Below are positions 62,540-64,000 of a DNA stretch of 64,000 nt, in pieces. Below the pieces are notes generated by a model, which searched no databases, had not been told where the DNA came from, and saw only the letters and a list, made by a program, of their open reading frames with translations. Position 1 is the stretch's first letter. Each line of letters begins with the position of its first letter. A program made the position numbers and the translations under genes. Source of the DNA: Nocardia bovistercoris (GTDB lineage Bacteria > Actinomycetota > Actinomycetes > Mycobacteriales > Mycobacteriaceae); contig NZ_JADMLG010000003.1 in assembly GCF_015674855.1 (NCBI RefSeq), forward strand, positions 375,917 through 439,916, written 5' to 3'.

Positions 62540-64000
62540 TCAGGGCTGTTCGGCGAACCCGATCAGGAAGGGATACTCCGGTCCGTGCTTGTCGCCGCGA
62601 GTCGGATAACAGCCGACCTCATCGATCCGCACGACGGTGCCGTCGAGCTCGCAGCGATTACCTTGTTCCAGCATGCGCAGCAACGGGTCAACGGCCTCGA
62701 TGGGATAGAGGGTTTCGACGCCCGTGTAGCACAGGCCGTTTCGGTCCGCCTCGGCGTTGTCGAACCGGTACATCTTCAATTCGGACACGCAGAGGATCGG
62801 CTGGGACAGGACTGCGGTCATCGCCCGCGCATACTCCGGAAGCTCATCGGTGACCAGTCGCAGCAGCGTTTCGGCGTATCCGGCGGTCCGCGCGCAGTCG
62901 TAGGAGCAGGGCATATAGGAGATCAGGCCGAAAAGGGTGTGCCGGAGAAACGGGTTGCACAGGACCGACGGCCGCCCGCCGGTATTGCGCAGCGCGGCGA
63001 AGTAGGTGTTGTCGTTGTGCCAGTTGTTGCGTTGTCGGAAGAACTCCTGACAGCAGCGGGGATATCCGAGTGTGTCGCCGAACTTGTCGTGATCGGCGCG
63101 GTGCTTGTTCACGATGTGCCCGTTGACGGCGAGCGGATACCACCCGGTGCCGACGACCTCGTCGAGGCGGATCGAGTCCCGCGCCAGGAAGACGTGCGCT
63201 TCGGTTCCCGGCCGCTGTATCGCGGAGAAGCCCGCCCTCGTGGTGGTGAGCTGTTCCGGCGGCACCTTGCGCAATTCGTCGGAATCACGGTCGAAGTACG
63301 CGTCCACGTAGTATTCGAGCGGCAGATCCTCGATCATCTTCTCGAAGGCGGGCCAACCCTCGTAGGGAATCCACACGTCCATGGCCGGTTTCAGTCCGGC
63401 GGCGACCGCGATGAGTGCGGGCAGTTGCGCACCGCCCTGAGTCGCCGCGACGAAGTGGCGGTACTTGCTCGCGAGTACCTGCGCGGTGGCGGCGGCGGTC
63501 ATGCCGCGGGGCAGGCAGAGCGGAGCCGGATCGGCGGCCGCCGCGGAAGGACGCGGTCGCAACGCCCACGATCGCGACCGCCGCTCACGTTCGATCGCAC
63601 CGCGCAGGTCGTCCGGGGCATTCCGGTGTCGGATGAAGTCGTCGATATGGGTGAGCAGATAGAGGGCGTCGTCGTAATGTCCTCGGTGGCGCAGAGCGAA
63701 GGCGAAACACTGCCAGAGGTACGGGCTCGTGGGCGCGTGCCGCACGCATTCGGCATACCGCGACGCGGCTTCGGTGTAGTCGCCGACCACGTAGGCCGAA
63801 TGCCCGGCCGCGAGTGCGCCGACCAAGGTCAGGGTGTCGCGTGCGGCGAGTACTTTCGACAATTCCTCCAGTCGCCGCTCGCTCTCGAAAAGGCGGACGC
63901 GGTCGAGTATCACGTCGCCCGGATACCAGTCGGTGAGTAGCGGATCCGGAGACCAGTCACCCGGCAGGCCGAGCGCGAACAAGATGGTCTGATCGGTCCC
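62540..64000 (-). CDS. TPR protein with GYPRCC motif, cut by the window edge
   Basis: At least 480 residues. The frame stays open to base 64000, so the true start is probably outside (TTG 63982 is the first start codon inside). Tetratricopeptide repeats are visible at about residues 55-110 (YVVGDYTEAASRYAECVRHAP, YDDALYLLTHI). The rest holds conserved-looking Cys/His: DTLGYPRCCQEFF, SYMPCSYDCARTAGY, LCYTG. I do not recognise the family. The paired Cys could bind metal. Confidence 0.7.
   Translation of the reverse strand, partial: GTDQTILFALGLPGDWSPDPLLTDWYPGDVILDRVRLFESERRLEELSKVLAARDTLTLVGALAAGHSAYVVGDYTEAASRYAECVRHAPTSPYLWQCFAFALRHRGHYDDALYLLTHIDDFIRHRNAPDDLRGAIERERRSRSWALRPRPSAAAADPAPLCLPRGMTAAATAQVLASKYRHFVAATQGGAQLPALIAVAAGLKPAMDVWIPYEGWPAFEKMIEDLPLEYYVDAYFDRDSDELRKVPPEQLTTTRAGFSAIQRPGTEAHVFLARDSIRLDEVVGTGWYPLAVNGHIVNKHRADHDKFGDTLGYPRCCQEFFRQRNNWHNDNTYFAALRNTGGRPSVLCNPFLRHTLFGLISYMPCSYDCARTAGYAETLLRLVTDELPEYARAMTAVLSQPILCVSELKMYRFDNAEADRNGLCYTGVETLYPIEAVDPLLRMLEQGNRCELDGTVVRIDEVGCYPTRGDKHGPEYPFLIGFAEQP

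Overview
The window looks like chromosomal DNA from a high-GC mycolic-acid actinomycete, most probably Nocardia or a close relative. The evidence is very GC-rich codon use, frequent GTG starts, ATGA/GTGA start-stop overlaps throughout, a full mce/yrbE lipid-uptake operon, a mycofactocin-type SDR, a Ddn-like F420-dependent reductase and many acyl-CoA genes. No rRNA, tRNA, integrase, transposase or CRISPR array was seen. One gene runs off the right edge.

Layout: (1) 0.1-7.8 kb holds fatty-acyl metabolism: two TesB-like thioesterase paralogues with matching promoters, an acyl-CoA synthetase with a small partner, an enoyl-CoA hydratase-like protein, two Mce-associated membrane proteins and a TetR regulator. 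(2) 8.0-13.8 kb holds a zinc-finger-like small protein, a TetR regulator, a secreted LVIVD beta-propeller coupled to a DUF305 protein, and a divergent MarR/MFS pair. (3) 13.8-38.1 kb is the most unusual part, a candidate conflict (immunity) island. A six-gene, fully overlapping minus-strand operon encodes a dynamin-like GTPase, two further P-loop GTPases, a pseudokinase-zinc ribbon-GTPase fusion, a coiled-coil adaptor and a membrane-anchored terminal protein. Divergent from it are a 1870-residue double-module STAND regulator, a ubiquitin-conjugation-like set (E1-like, JAB, E2-like, a small protein and a secreted protein), a TPR-CHAT protease-like protein, a SEFIR protein, an LRAT-like protein and a two-TM SLATT-like protein. 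(4) 38.1-54.8 kb looks like a sterol or lipid uptake and catabolism cluster: cupin, Ddn-like reductase, aldehyde dehydrogenase, Ltp-like thiolase, CaiB CoA-transferase, mycofactocin SDR, P450, yrbEAB and mceA-F. (5) 54.8-64 kb holds an AraC regulator, an SDR, a second candidate defence module (a TRIP13-like AAA+ ATPase with a HORMA-like partner), a PPOX-fold protein, a secreted protein, a saccharopine-dehydrogenase-like reductase operon with SRPBCC and TetR genes, and a TPR protein cut by the edge.

In the island I infer a sensing and relay layer (STAND regulator, GTPases, pseudokinase), a protein-modification layer (E1/E2/JAB) and an effector layer (CHAT, SEFIR, LRAT, SLATT). This follows the logic of NTPase-centred conflict systems known from comparative genomics, but no function has been shown here.

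Two non-coding elements stand out. A 129-nt palindromic element occurs at 9.2 kb and 35.7 kb, with a 21-bp perfect stem, an outer 11-bp stem and a second hairpin that has a covarying base pair. At 35.4-35.7 kb a 90-bp tandem array appears to consist of decayed left arms of that element, and it leads directly into the intact copy that abuts the SEFIR start codon.
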